Positions 1 to 6,741 of a stretch of DNA of 24,506 bases are shown one piece after another (position 1 is the first letter of the stretch; each line of letters starts with the position of its first letter). The notes under the pieces are model-generated. The model saw only the letters and a program-made list of their open reading frames with translations, was not told the origin of the DNA and made no database searches. The stretch is taken from positions 1 through 24,506 of the IMG/VR virus record IMGVR_UViG_3300046507_000193. One strand, written 5' to 3'. The position numbers were made by a program, and so were the translations under genes. The DNA is from a virus.

Positions 1-687
1 CAATTGATATTGATAGGTCGGTGGGGTAGTTCTGAAAATGATGCGACCAAGAACCTTTAGCTTGTTTTCCGCTTCACCTGGGGCAAAGTCGAACGGAGGC
101 TCTTCCGTATTCAGTTCAATCAGCCGGACGCCACCGTCCGGTAGTCGACGAACCCTGGTTACATAGCACTCACCATTAGGTCGGATGAATGCCGTCATCT
201 TATTGGTGAGATCGGTAATCGTGAGATCTACCACGTACCAGTCACCAAAGTTTAGGTAGGGCTGCATCGTATCCCCATCTGCCACTAGCACTCTACAGTC
301 CTCGGGCTTCGATGAGATGCTCCTGAAAAAAGACCTGTGAATGCGTAGAGCCTGAGGCTCTAATACGACCCATTCAAGTTGGTCGTTGCCGGGGGTGACT
401 TTGGGAGCGACGAGATCAAGAAAAAGCCACTCATCCGCGTCCATGGCTCTGCGCTTAGGATGTGCTGTAGAGAGGTCCGTTGGTTTTAGACCTTGACCAG
501 TAAGCAGCCAGTCAACGGACACATTTAGCGCCTCTGCGAGCTTGTCGGCGAACCGGGTTCCAGAGTTTCTTCCGGATTCGATTTGAGCGATAGTCGACTG
601 TGATAGGCCCGATCTAGATGCAACTTCGCCCTGTGTAAGCTGAGCTTCCTTGCGTGCATGACGCAAGCGATCTTGTAAGGTAGTCAT
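1..687 (-). CDS. S24/LexA-type phage repressor, C-terminus cut by window edge
   Basis: Reads leftward from ATG at 687-685 and stays open for 229 codons to the window edge, so the last residues are missing. An N-terminal XRE helix-turn-helix (about residues 5-60, with LTQGEVASRSGLSQSTIAQI) is followed by a linker and an S24 peptidase-fold domain (about 125-229) ending near VLGRI. This family represses lytic promoters and normally self-cleaves when RecA is activated. Here the GDSM-type motif reads GDTM, with Thr140 (codon 270-268) in place of the catalytic Ser, and the VKRL-type motif reads VRRL, with Arg180 in place of the catalytic Lys. The fold is recognisable but the Ser/Lys dyad is absent. 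No Shine-Dalgarno is visible. It diverges from a Cro-like gene. Identity as the phage repressor is strong; loss of cleavage is inferred. Confidence 0.9.
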   Translation of the reverse strand, partial: MTTLQDRLRHARKEAQLTQGEVASRSGLSQSTIAQIESGRNSGTRFADKLAEALNVSVDWLLTGQGLKPTDLSTAHPKRRAMDADEWLFLDLVAPKVTPGNDQLEWVVLEPQALRIHRSFFRSISSKPEDCRVLVADGDTMQPYLNFGDWYVVDLTITDLTNKMTAFIRPNGECYVTRVRRLPDGGVRLIELNTEEPPFDFAPGEAENKLKVLGRIIFRTTPPTYQYQL

Positions 688-765
688 GAGTGCAATTGTA
701 ATATTTTCTTTGAGTGCTTGGCTACTTGATTCTTAAGTGTTTGTGCAATATCATGGCACTCATGA
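684..765. promoter_or_regulatory. Divergent repressor/Cro control region with operator-like repeats
   Basis: A perfect 10-bp inverted repeat, TCATGAGTGC (684-693) and GCACTCATGA (756-765), covers both divergent start codons. The half-site TGAGTGC occurs at 687-693 and 711-717, a variant TAAGTGT at 734-740, and the inverted GCACTCA at 756-762, so sites recur every 22-24 bp, about two helical turns. This is the layout expected of cooperative repressor/Cro operators. Possible promoter elements (TTGAGT 710-715 with TTAAGT 733-738) are weak, so I do not assign exact promoters. Neither flanking gene has a clear ribosome binding site. Confidence 0.55.
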
Positions 766-980
766 ATGCAAATACTATCGTCCGTCAGCTCATCAGCTTT
801 GGCCTAACCCAACGTGAGATCGAACGACGCTCAGGCGTAAAACAATGCGTTATTTCGGCCTTGAACACCGGACGGTATGGACGCCGCACGCCCTATGACA
901 CAGTCATGTCGTTGCAACGTGTTCTTAACGAAGTTGAGCAATCGCGTCACGACCCGCCTAGCCAACCCACGGCGCTCTAA
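762..980 (+). CDS. Cro-like helix-turn-helix regulator
   Basis: A 72-residue protein divergent from the repressor. I take ATG at 762, the codon inside the inverted repeat, over in-frame upstream codons at 714 and 753. Residues about 12-35 (LTQREIERRSGVKQCVIS) form a helix-turn-helix of the XRE/Cro type, followed by a short helical region (VMSLQRVLNEVE) and a disordered tail. By size, fold and position it is the likely Cro or CII-type partner that competes with the repressor for the 688-761 operators. No good ribosome binding site is seen, so translation may start close to the mRNA 5' end. The exact role is inferred from position. Confidence 0.7.
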   Translation: MNANTIVRQLISFGLTQREIERRSGVKQCVISALNTGRYGRRTPYDTVMSLQRVLNEVEQSRHDPPSQPTAL

Positions 981-1063
981 CTAAAAAATACTTAAGACAC
1001 TTCCACCGAACGGTTCGCCGCTCGGCGCAGGGCCTCCTTTTGCCTAAATTTCGCGAGCACGAC

Positions 1064-1171
1064 ATGAAAACGCTCATCAAACGCATCGTCATCCATCTGT
1101 ATTGCCATGGCTGGCTCAGCGCGACCACCACGGAACGTCTGTTCTCGCGCTTGAACCTGCGGAGGGCGTGA
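1064..1171 (+). CDS. Small basic phage protein, 35 aa
   Basis: A short reading frame starting MKTLIKRIVIHLYCHGWLS and ending in an Arg-rich tail. It has an amphipathic, basic, aromatic character, and I have the impression that very similar tiny proteins recur at this place in Burkholderiales prophages; blastp would settle this. Function unknown. Its last codons carry the GGAGG ribosome binding site (1161-1165) of the next gene, and its TGA lies 2 nt before that gene's ATG, which suggests translational coupling. Confidence 0.55.
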   Translation: MKTLIKRIVIHLYCHGWLSATTTERLFSRLNLRRA

Positions 1172-1173
1172 GC

Positions 1174-1521
1174 ATGGAATTTCCTCTCATCGACATCTAC
1201 GACGTCAAAGAGCGTGCCATCCACACAACACTGATAGTCCCAGATGAGGACGGCAGTACCAACGTGCTCGTTCGCTTCGACGTGCCATTCGGCGCCGGCG
1301 GCTCGCACTACCTCGCCACTGTCTTGAATGCCTCCGCAACGTACGCCAACGAATCGGAGTTTGTTCTGACTGATGGGTTCGACGGCACGCAGGATACCTA
1401 TATTCCTGCTCACTGGATTCGCACCTTGGCGGCCTCCGCAATAAGCGCACTGCCTCGACTGGTTGGCACTTTTGAGGTGCTCGTGCAGTTCGTCCGCGAC
1501 GATCCCCGCATCCCGTTCTAG
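1174..1521 (+). CDS. Conserved-looking phage protein of unknown function, 115 aa
   Basis: The start at 1174 is chosen because GGAGG lies 8 nt upstream; an in-frame ATG at 1102 lacks such a site and would cover the small gene before it. The protein begins MEFPLIDIYDVKERAIHT and continues as an apparent beta-rich domain, with a C-terminal helix (about residues 82-105). There is no signal peptide, membrane segment or catalytic motif that I recognise. It sits in the early operon between a tiny basic protein and a coiled-coil protein, with only 3 nt to the next ATG. An accessory early function is all that can be inferred. Confidence 0.7.
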   Translation: MEFPLIDIYDVKERAIHTTLIVPDEDGSTNVLVRFDVPFGAGGSHYLATVLNASATYANESEFVLTDGFDGTQDTYIPAHWIRTLAASAISALPRLVGTFEVLVQFVRDDPRIPF

Positions 1522-1524
1522 ATC

Positions 1525-2406
1525 ATGAGCGCCCTCATCAAATACGACCAGGCCCGCCAGGCGCTTGCCGCTTGCCGCAGCGTCGACGAGATCAAGGATA
1601 TCCGCGACAAGTCGGAAGCAATGCGCTTGTACGCGAAGCAGGCCCAGGACACTGAGCTGGAGCAGTGGGCGGCCGAGATCAAGTTCCGCGCTCAACGTGC
1701 TCTCGGTGAGCTGAGCGCCACGCTGCCGACGCAGAAGGGTGGTTTCGGCATAGTTCCCACCGGTGGGAAGCATAAGGCCGAAGTGCTGGCCGAGGCGGGA
1801 ATCTCGACGTCGACCGCGAATCGTTACGAGAAGTTGGCGTCTATCCCAGAGCCCGTGATCGAAGAAATCATCGCCAAGAGCAAGGAGGACGGCAAGCCGG
1901 TTTCGGCAAAAGCTGTTCTGGCGAAGGCTGCGCCGCCGACGCCGCGCGCGCAACCGCGAGCACCCACCGGTGCTGCTACTTCGCCGACAAGCATCGCAAC
2001 CTCGCGCGATGACATGTCCGCGCCCGGCCCGGTCGAGATCATCAGTCCAGGTGTCAAGGATGACGCGACCATCGACGACGAGCATGACGATTTCGTTGAC
2101 AGGCTCGTCGAGGAGAACAAAGCACTTGCGGCCGACAATAAAGACCTGATTGACGAGGTAGCGCGGCTCAAAGAACGCATCAAGTTGCTGACGCAAGACG
2201 ACCTGGCCGCGCAGATAGACACCCTATCCGAGAAGTGCGCACGCTTCGATAGCTTGGCTTCGACACGTTACAGCACGATCAGCGACCTTGAGAAAACGAT
2301 CAAGGTCCAGCGCGGCTTCATCGACGGCCTGCGCCGAAGCGCTGGCCTTCCGAAAGGCGGCGACCTGGACGCATGGATTAAGCAAGCAGCGCAGAGGGCG
2401 GCATGA
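1525..2406 (+). CDS. Early phage protein with HTH-like segment and C-terminal coiled coil
   Basis: A 293-residue soluble protein. Residues 1-65 are helical with the pattern VDEIKDIRDKSEAMRLYAKQ, often seen at the start of phage DNA-associated proteins. Around residues 85-125 a segment containing GISTSTANRYEKLASIP resembles a ParB/KorB-like helix-turn-helix. A Pro/Ala-rich linker (about 130-175) follows, then a strong heptad coiled coil (about 190-245). Its stop overlaps the ATG of the downstream helicase by ATGA (2403-2406), so it is probably co-translated with it. A DNA-binding or replication-accessory role fits the context but is not proven; no enzymatic motif is seen. Confidence 0.75.
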   Translation: MSALIKYDQARQALAACRSVDEIKDIRDKSEAMRLYAKQAQDTELEQWAAEIKFRAQRALGELSATLPTQKGGFGIVPTGGKHKAEVLAEAGISTSTANRYEKLASIPEPVIEEIIAKSKEDGKPVSAKAVLAKAAPPTPRAQPRAPTGAATSPTSIATSRDDMSAPGPVEIISPGVKDDATIDDEHDDFVDRLVEENKALAADNKDLIDEVARLKERIKLLTQDDLAAQIDTLSEKCARFDSLASTRYSTISDLEKTIKVQRGFIDGLRRSAGLPKGGDLDAWIKQAAQRAA

Positions 2407-3920
2407 GCATCAATGTGAAACTCCGCCCATACCAGGTGCTGGCGCTGAAGAAGCTGTTTGCTGTGATGGCCGAAGGCGTTTTCAACACCGTATTCTCGCT
2501 GCCCACGGGCGCCGGCAAGACGATCTTGGCATGCTACCTAGTCGAGAAATGCGTCGAGCAAGACAAGCGCGTGATCTTCGTCGTCGACCGCATCCCGCTC
2601 ATTGAGCAGACCAGCGATACGTTCGACCGCCTCGGCATCAAGCACGGCATCATCCAAGGCGGCAATAAGCGCTGGGCGCCGGATCTACCCGTTCAAATTG
2701 GCAGCATCCAGACCCTACGGCATCGCGGATGGCCCGACGCGGACCTGATCATCGTCGACGAGTGCCACACCATGCATGCTGCGGTGATCAACCATATCAG
2801 CCAGCGCAAGGTGAAAGTGGTCGGGCTCACCGCCACTCCCATGACAGTTGGCATGGGCAAGGTTTATGACCGCCTCGTCACCTCCGTCACGACCAAGGAA
2901 CTCACCGACGGCCCGATGCTGCCGAACGGCGAGCGCGACCAATCGTATCTCGTCCCGTTTCGGCTCTTTGCGCCCAGCGAACCGGACATGGAAGGCGCGC
3001 CAACTAAGGCTGGCGAGTGGACGAGGGACGAGGCTGCACGGCGCTCGATGCCGATCATCGGCGATTGCGTCGGCGAATACGTGCGTCGCGCGATGGGCAA
3101 GAAGTTCATTGCGTTTGGCTGCAACGTCGCGCATTGCGAAGAGATGCAGCGCCAGTTCATGGAAGCAGGCGTCGTCACCGAGCTGTACACCTACCGAACC
3201 GATGATGACGCGCGCACTGCGTTAGTCGAGGAGTTCCGCAAGTCGGATAGCACGATTCGCGGCTTGATCAGCGTGGCCACCCTCAGCAAGGGCTTCGACG
3301 TCACCGACGTTGAGTGCGTCATCATGGCCCGTCCACTCAAGAAAAGCCTGGCTGAGCACATCCAGATTCTCGGCCGCGGCCTGCGCGGACATCAGGGCAA
3401 AACCGAGTGCATCGTCCTGGACCATAGTGGCAACTGCTATCGCTTTTGGGACGCCATGCATGACTTTATCGAGAACGGCGTCCACCAACTGGATGACGGC
3501 ACCCGCAAAGAGCGGCTGGCAGCAAAAGCAACTGCCGAGAAAAAGCCGATGAAGTGCCCGGACTGCGCGTGCTTGCATGACCCGTTGCCGGCATGTCCGT
3601 CCTGCGGGTTCATATACAAGCGTGCCACCGTAATCGAGAAAGTCGCCGGCACTCTGCACGAGGTCAAAGGCAAGTCAAAGAAAGCGGCACTGACACCAGA
3701 GTCGAAGCGTAAGTTCTATACCGAGCTTCGTCAGTACGCGCTTGATCACCAGAAGGGTGACAGCTGGGTGCTGGCCAACTACCGTGAAAAGTTCAACGAG
3801 TGGCCAGCGCCTGGAACGAAAGGACTGCCTCCGTCGTCGCCGTCCCCTGAAACACTGGGCTGGCTGCAGTACAAGCTCATCGCCTTCAAACGGTCCAAGG
3901 CGAAGGCAGCGCGAGCATGA
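2403..3920 (+). CDS. Superfamily 2 DNA/RNA helicase (DECH box)
   Basis: A 505-residue helicase with the full SF2 motif set in order: RPYQ (8-11), Walker A PTGAGKT (34-40), motif Ia region (58-69), Walker B DECH (119-122), motif III TATP (143-146) and motif VI QILGRGLR (321-328). Two CxxC pairs (Cys385/388 and Cys398/401) form a likely C-terminal zinc ribbon, followed by a basic tail. The family couples ATP hydrolysis to strand separation or remodelling of nucleic acid. Overlap by ATGA with both neighbours places it in one translational unit with the coiled-coil protein before it and the Toprim protein after it, so it is probably the phage replication helicase. No DnaB-type helicase is present in the window. 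Confidence 0.93.
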   Translation: MSINVKLRPYQVLALKKLFAVMAEGVFNTVFSLPTGAGKTILACYLVEKCVEQDKRVIFVVDRIPLIEQTSDTFDRLGIKHGIIQGGNKRWAPDLPVQIGSIQTLRHRGWPDADLIIVDECHTMHAAVINHISQRKVKVVGLTATPMTVGMGKVYDRLVTSVTTKELTDGPMLPNGERDQSYLVPFRLFAPSEPDMEGAPTKAGEWTRDEAARRSMPIIGDCVGEYVRRAMGKKFIAFGCNVAHCEEMQRQFMEAGVVTELYTYRTDDDARTALVEEFRKSDSTIRGLISVATLSKGFDVTDVECVIMARPLKKSLAEHIQILGRGLRGHQGKTECIVLDHSGNCYRFWDAMHDFIENGVHQLDDGTRKERLAAKATAEKKPMKCPDCACLHDPLPACPSCGFIYKRATVIEKVAGTLHEVKGKSKKAALTPESKRKFYTELRQYALDHQKGDSWVLANYREKFNEWPAPGTKGLPPSSPSPETLGWLQYKLIAFKRSKAKAARA

Positions 3921-4873
3921 GCACCTTCCAGCAATTCGTCGAGGCCAACGGCATCCTCGTGCCCGACACGTTCACGCCGGGCCGCTGGATCCGCTGCAGG
4001 ACCACCAACCACCCGCGCAAAAAGAACGGCAGCATCAAGCTCGCCGACGACGGCCAGGTCGGCTGGTGCCAGGACTACGCCGCGCACACCGAGCCGCTGA
4101 TGTGGCGCGCCGGCGATAACGCCGTGGCGGCCGCGCCGATCAGCCGTGAGGAGATCGCCCGGCGTCACGCCGAGCGCCGCGCCGCGCTTATCCAAGCAAC
4201 GCACGAGGCCCGCGCCTATTACGGGAAATGTACGCCGCTGCTCGACGGGCATCCGTACCTGACTCACAAGCTGCTCGGCATGGAGGGCTGTCTCGGCCTA
4301 CGCGTCGACGCGGCCGGCTGGCTCGTGATCCCGATGCTCTACAACGGCAAGGTGCTGAGCCTGCAACGCATTTCGCCCGAGGGCGAGAAGAAATTCCACG
4401 CCGGCGCCACGACCAAATACGCGTACTACGCCATCGAGCGGCCGCGCGCCGCCATCACGGTGCTCGTCGAGGGTTTCGCCACCGGCCTGACTCTGTTTCA
4501 GGCCGTCCCGAACTGCCGCGTCATTGTCGCATTCAACGCCGGCAACCTGTCGCTCGTCGCCGAACGCATGGAGCGTCGCGGCATGGCTGTCGTGTGCGCC
4601 GACAACGACCACGAGACGGAAAAGCGCATTGGCCGCAATCCCGGCCTGGATGCTGCCCACGCGGCCGCCGAGCTGCTGGGCGTGGGCGTCGCTTTCCCGA
4701 CGTGCGAAGGCACCGACTGGAACGACTACGTGACCGAACAGATGGAACTGGCCTACGAGGGCCAGCAGTTCAGCTTCAGTCGCAAGCGTACGGCCCTGCA
4801 GATTCAGGCTGCCGTGTTCGCCGACGTGAAGCTGAAGGTGATGCGCCAAGCGCGGCTGATGCGCGCGAAGTAG
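3917..4873 (+). CDS. Toprim-domain primase-like protein
   Basis: A 318-residue protein. The Toprim fold shows the catalytic Glu in VEGFATG (Glu185) and the metal-binding DND motif (229-231), followed by GLDAAHAAAELL and a closing TDWNDY segment. The N-terminal 60 residues contain Cys27, His32, Cys51 and His57, possibly a reduced zinc-binding region as in phage primases, but the classic CHC2 spacing is not seen. The likely role is making RNA primers, or a related phosphotransfer step, for phage DNA replication with the helicase encoded just upstream (ATGA overlap). A basic helix closes the protein. It is the last gene of the replication block and is followed by a strong hairpin. Confidence 0.88.
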   Translation: MSTFQQFVEANGILVPDTFTPGRWIRCRTTNHPRKKNGSIKLADDGQVGWCQDYAAHTEPLMWRAGDNAVAAAPISREEIARRHAERRAALIQATHEARAYYGKCTPLLDGHPYLTHKLLGMEGCLGLRVDAAGWLVIPMLYNGKVLSLQRISPEGEKKFHAGATTKYAYYAIERPRAAITVLVEGFATGLTLFQAVPNCRVIVAFNAGNLSLVAERMERRGMAVVCADNDHETEKRIGRNPGLDAAHAAAELLGVGVAFPTCEGTDWNDYVTEQMELAYEGQQFSFSRKRTALQIQAAVFADVKLKVMRQARLMRAK

Positions 4874-4879
4874 GGCGAC

Positions 4880-4900
4880 GGGGTGCAGTCCTTGCACCCC
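4880..4900 (+). terminator. Perfect stem-loop after the primase gene, no U-tract
   Basis: GGGGTGCA (4880-4887) pairs perfectly with TGCACCCC (4893-4900) around a 5-nt loop, 7 nt after the primase stop. No T-run follows, so it is a poor intrinsic terminator. It may protect the mRNA 3' end, be an RNase site or aid Rho-dependent termination. Confidence 0.45.
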
Positions 4901-4904
4901 TCAG

Positions 4905-5153
4905 GTGGAGCGGACGACACCAGAAAAAACGTGCAAGGGCTTGAGTTCGGCCCACACCGCGAAAAGACCGGCCGCACCGCCGAACATCAGGGCACAGCAA
5001 GAACACGGCGCAGAGGGGGCCGTGGCGAGGCCTGAGAGCACAGGCCGGACCGAACAGAGGTACAGAGTTGGAATAGCTTGGCTCACGTGGCCGGCGCATT
5101 CAAGCGAGTGCGCCGCCCAGGTGGGCAGAGGGGGCGGTTTGGGCGCGCCGTAG
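4905..5153 (+). CDS. Doubtful 82-aa reading frame
   Basis: GTG start, no Shine-Dalgarno, Arg/Gly/Ala/Pro-rich sequence with segments such as SSAHTAKRPAAPPN and HGAEGAVARPEST. Codon choice (AGG, AGA, ATA, GGG, TTG) is unlike the flanking phage genes. I have an unverified impression of having seen similar short frames in other proteobacterial prophages, which would favour a conserved element, but the conservation could be at the DNA or RNA level. Listed so that it can be tested, not as a firm gene. Confidence 0.22.
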   Translation: MERTTPEKTCKGLSSAHTAKRPAAPPNIRAQQEHGAEGAVARPESTGRTEQRYRVGIAWLTWPAHSSECAAQVGRGGGLGAP

Positions 5154-5250
5154 CGGAAATGACCAGCCGCGAATGCGTCACTTTCGATAGCAGTTTTTGC
5201 TGATTTTGCTCAGGGGGCCAGGAACATCAACCCCTACCTACACCAAGGCT

Positions 5251-5271
5251 GAGGGGTCCAACCAACCCCTC
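5251..5271 (+). repeat. Stem-loop directly before the 5275 gene
   Basis: GAGGGGT (5251-5257) pairs with ACCCCTC (5265-5271) around a 7-nt loop, ending 3 nt before ATG 5275. ACCCCT also occurs at 5230-5235, so the same GAGGGGT could pair upstream instead. No U-tract. It may control access to the next start codon. Confidence 0.4.
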
Positions 5272-5274
5272 TAA

Positions 5275-5487
5275 ATGACGACTATGGCCGAACGAAACAT
5301 GAAAGAGAAACCGCGCGCACTGCCCCACAAGATCGAGCTTCGCCTCGTCGAGTTGGTGCAGCTGGGCGACTTCGATCAGGACGATGTGGCGCACTGTCGC
5401 TGCACGTACTGGAGCGCGCGTGATGACTGGCACCAGATCCTGATCGATTGCTTCGAGCGGGCATCGCAGCGACAGGCGACCCGGTAA
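5275..5487 (+). CDS. Small hypothetical phage protein, 70 aa
   Basis: Three in-frame ATG codons are possible (5275, 5284, 5299); none has a clear ribosome binding site, and I give the longest form. The protein is charged and soluble, with a helical middle (KIELRLVELVQLGDFDQDDV), a Cys pair (CRC) followed by TYWSARDDWHQILIDCFERA, and a basic C-terminus. The Trp/Cys-containing helix looks like a folded mini-domain. The third codon positions are G/C-rich like its neighbours, which supports a real gene. Function unknown; early or middle accessory gene by position. Confidence 0.6.
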   Translation: MTTMAERNMKEKPRALPHKIELRLVELVQLGDFDQDDVAHCRCTYWSARDDWHQILIDCFERASQRQATR

Positions 5488-5498
5488 TGAAACGGCAA

Positions 5499-5520
5499 GC
5501 CGCGCGCCGAACTGCGCGGC
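5499..5520 (+). repeat. Intercistronic GC hairpin
   Basis: GCCGCGC (5499-5505) pairs perfectly with GCGCGGC (5514-5520) around an 8-nt loop, 11 nt after the preceding stop codon. No U-tract. Confidence 0.45.
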
Positions 5521-5566
5521 AACCGCTCTCGCATTGACGGGCGCGGACTTCATTTGAAAGGCAGAC

Positions 5567-5926
5567 ATGAACTACCCGAACCAAGAGCAGCAGAAGATGT
5601 TCTCCGCGTCGACACACACCGGCCAGGTTCTCGGTACCTGCGCGCTACCCAAGAACGAGGCGGTTCTGTCGAATCGTCCAAGCACCGAGATCGAAGAGTG
5701 CTTGAGCCGCGCAAACAACGCGCTGGAGCGCCTGCACAACCGGATCAGCGCCGTCGAGGACCGGTTGCGCCCCGTGATGCGCGCAACCGGCTCGGGCCAG
5801 AAAGGCAGTGCCGGCGCACCGACGGAAGCGCTGTCTCCGCTCGGCGATGCGATCACCGGCATCGAGGGCCGCATCGAGAGCGCCTGCGACCGCCTGGAAT
5901 CGCTGCTGCTCGGCCTGGCCCTGTAA
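5567..5926 (+). CDS. Hypothetical phage protein with coiled-coil segments, 119 aa
   Basis: The start at 5567 follows GAAAGG with a 5-nt gap. The N-terminus (MNYPNQEQQKMFSASTH) is polar. Residues about 43-68 (EIEECLSRANNALERLHNRI) and 95-118 form two amphipathic helices with heptad character, joined by a Gly/Ser-rich linker. There is no membrane segment or enzyme motif. Such helical hairpins usually oligomerise or act as adaptors, but I recognise no family. The gene stands alone between two hairpins (5499-5520 and 5949-5962), with its own ribosome binding site, in the block of small genes before the Q-like gene. Confidence 0.68.
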   Translation: MNYPNQEQQKMFSASTHTGQVLGTCALPKNEAVLSNRPSTEIEECLSRANNALERLHNRISAVEDRLRPVMRATGSGQKGSAGAPTEALSPLGDAITGIEGRIESACDRLESLLLGLAL

Positions 5927-5948
5927 CCACACCCACCCACCGACCGTC

Positions 5949-5962
5949 CCCGCTGTGGCGGG
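5949..5962 (+). repeat. Short intercistronic hairpin
   Basis: CCCGC (5949-5953), loop TGTG, GCGGG (5958-5962), just upstream of the AAGGAG site for the next gene. A smaller member of the same intercistronic pattern. Confidence 0.35.
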
Positions 5963-5983
5963 AACGACAACAAGGAGAGCAAC

Positions 5984-6376
5984 GTGACCCCGCAACAGAA
6001 AATCAAAGCCGTGATCCTCGCCAAAGCCGCCGCCTGGGCTGAGGTCGAATTGCCGCCGTTGAGCGCCGAGAACATCGACGACGAATACGACGCCGCGTTC
6101 GATGGTGACCTCGAGGACTACATGCAGGACGCACGCAACGAAGTGCGCAGCGGCGACGTCGAAACGGGCCTGCCGTGCGAATCCTCACGCCACTACGAAT
6201 CCAAGGCTGTCGCCGCGCAAACGCCCGATGGCGCATGGGTCGGCTGGACGTACTGGTACGGCGGCGGCAAGCATGGCGAACCTGCCGCCATCGACTGGAT
6301 CGACGACGCCTACGACCTGTCGTGCGTCGAGGAACAGAAGCTCGTCACCGTCCGAACGTTTACCAAGCCAGCCTGA
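5984..6376 (+). CDS. Hypothetical acidic phage protein, 130 aa
   Basis: A GTG start is chosen because AAGGAG (5972-5977) lies 6 nt upstream. The protein is acidic in its first half (NIDDEYDAAFDGDLEDYMQ) and has a distinctive aromatic block, GWTYWYGGGKHGEPAAIDW, near residues 87-105, then ends with a beta-like segment (KLVTVRTF). That block looks like a conserved signature of small phage proteins, but I know no activity for it. No signal peptide or membrane helix. Position between early genes and the late-control gene suggests a middle-stage accessory protein. Confidence 0.75.
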   Translation: MTPQQKIKAVILAKAAAWAEVELPPLSAENIDDEYDAAFDGDLEDYMQDARNEVRSGDVETGLPCESSRHYESKAVAAQTPDGAWVGWTYWYGGGKHGEPAAIDWIDDAYDLSCVEEQKLVTVRTFTKPA

Positions 6377-6384
6377 CCACCACG

Positions 6385-6403
6385 CCGCCCGGCCGCCGGG
6401 CGG
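6385..6403 (+). repeat. Strong intercistronic hairpin
   Basis: CCGCCCGG (6385-6392), 3-nt loop, CCGGGCGG (6396-6403): a perfect 8-bp all-GC stem 8 nt after the previous stop. AAAAC, not a T-run, follows, so simple intrinsic termination on the plus strand is unlikely. Confidence 0.5.
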
Positions 6404-6428
6404 TAAAACAACGCATAGGAGAATCCAG

Positions 6429-6617
6429 ATGAAAGTACGAATCAAGTTCAAAGATCCGGACGTGGCATGGCAGATCATCAAGGGTGCATACCCACGATCC
6501 GAGAGCAAGCGGGAAGCGTTCAGCAATGAGTACTTCGAGCACGGGGAGTACGGGCGAATCGAGATCGACACCAAAACCCTTGTCGCAAGATTACTGCCGA
6601 GGAGGGAGTGGAAGTAA
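6429..6617 (+). CDS. Small hypothetical phage protein, 62 aa
   Basis: ATG at 6429 is preceded by AGGAG with a suitable gap. The protein begins MKVRIKFKDPDVAWQIIK, then has a helical charged middle and a beta-like end (YGRIEIDTKTLVARLLP). The mixed alpha/beta pattern suggests a compact domain of the sort found in small conserved phage proteins, but I recognise no function. In-frame codons upstream back to 6102 belong to a different frame of the preceding gene, so the short form is the correct one. It is the last small gene before the Q-like control gene. Confidence 0.68.
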   Translation: MKVRIKFKDPDVAWQIIKGAYPRSESKREAFSNEYFEHGEYGRIEIDTKTLVARLLPRREWK

Positions 6618-6683
6618 AACGAGACTCCACGTATAGGCGCGATAGTTTTCGTGTGATAACGAGATAAACCGTTTACATGATTC

Positions 6684-6714
6684 TTGGAAATTTCCAGTCG
6701 GCACGTGTTAACAT
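6684..6714 (+). promoter_or_regulatory. Palindromes and possible promoter upstream of the Q-like gene
   Basis: The 124-bp leader before the Q-like gene contains two perfect palindromes, TGGAAATTTCCA (6685-6696) and TGTTAACA (6706-6713). TTGGAA (6684-6689) with TTAACA (6708-6713, 18-bp spacer) or TAACAT (6709-6714, 19-bp spacer) is a possible but imperfect sigma70 promoter overlapping both. A regulator-controlled start for the Q-like gene is plausible. Confidence 0.35.
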
Positions 6715-6741
6715 GGCGGTGTTGCTCAACAGGAGATTTCC

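Larger units (their letters stand above)
4874..5274. other. 400-bp gap without a convincing gene; structured or degenerate
   Basis: The gap holds a GTG-started frame (4905-5153, 82 codons) with no ribosome binding site and with AGG, AGA, ATA and GGG codons that neighbouring genes avoid. It also holds a 14-codon ATG frame (5159-5203) next to TTTTT, and two hairpins (4880-4900, 5251-5271). The short peptide segments look protein-like but are split over three frames. It could be an unusual small gene, a regulatory RNA, or decay of a former gene. I assign no function. Confidence 0.4.

Noticed and set aside
958-2196. A 412-codon minus-strand frame opposite the early genes
   Set aside because: It covers several plus-strand genes with good ribosome binding sites and coupling, and its own product is Arg-rich without any domain.
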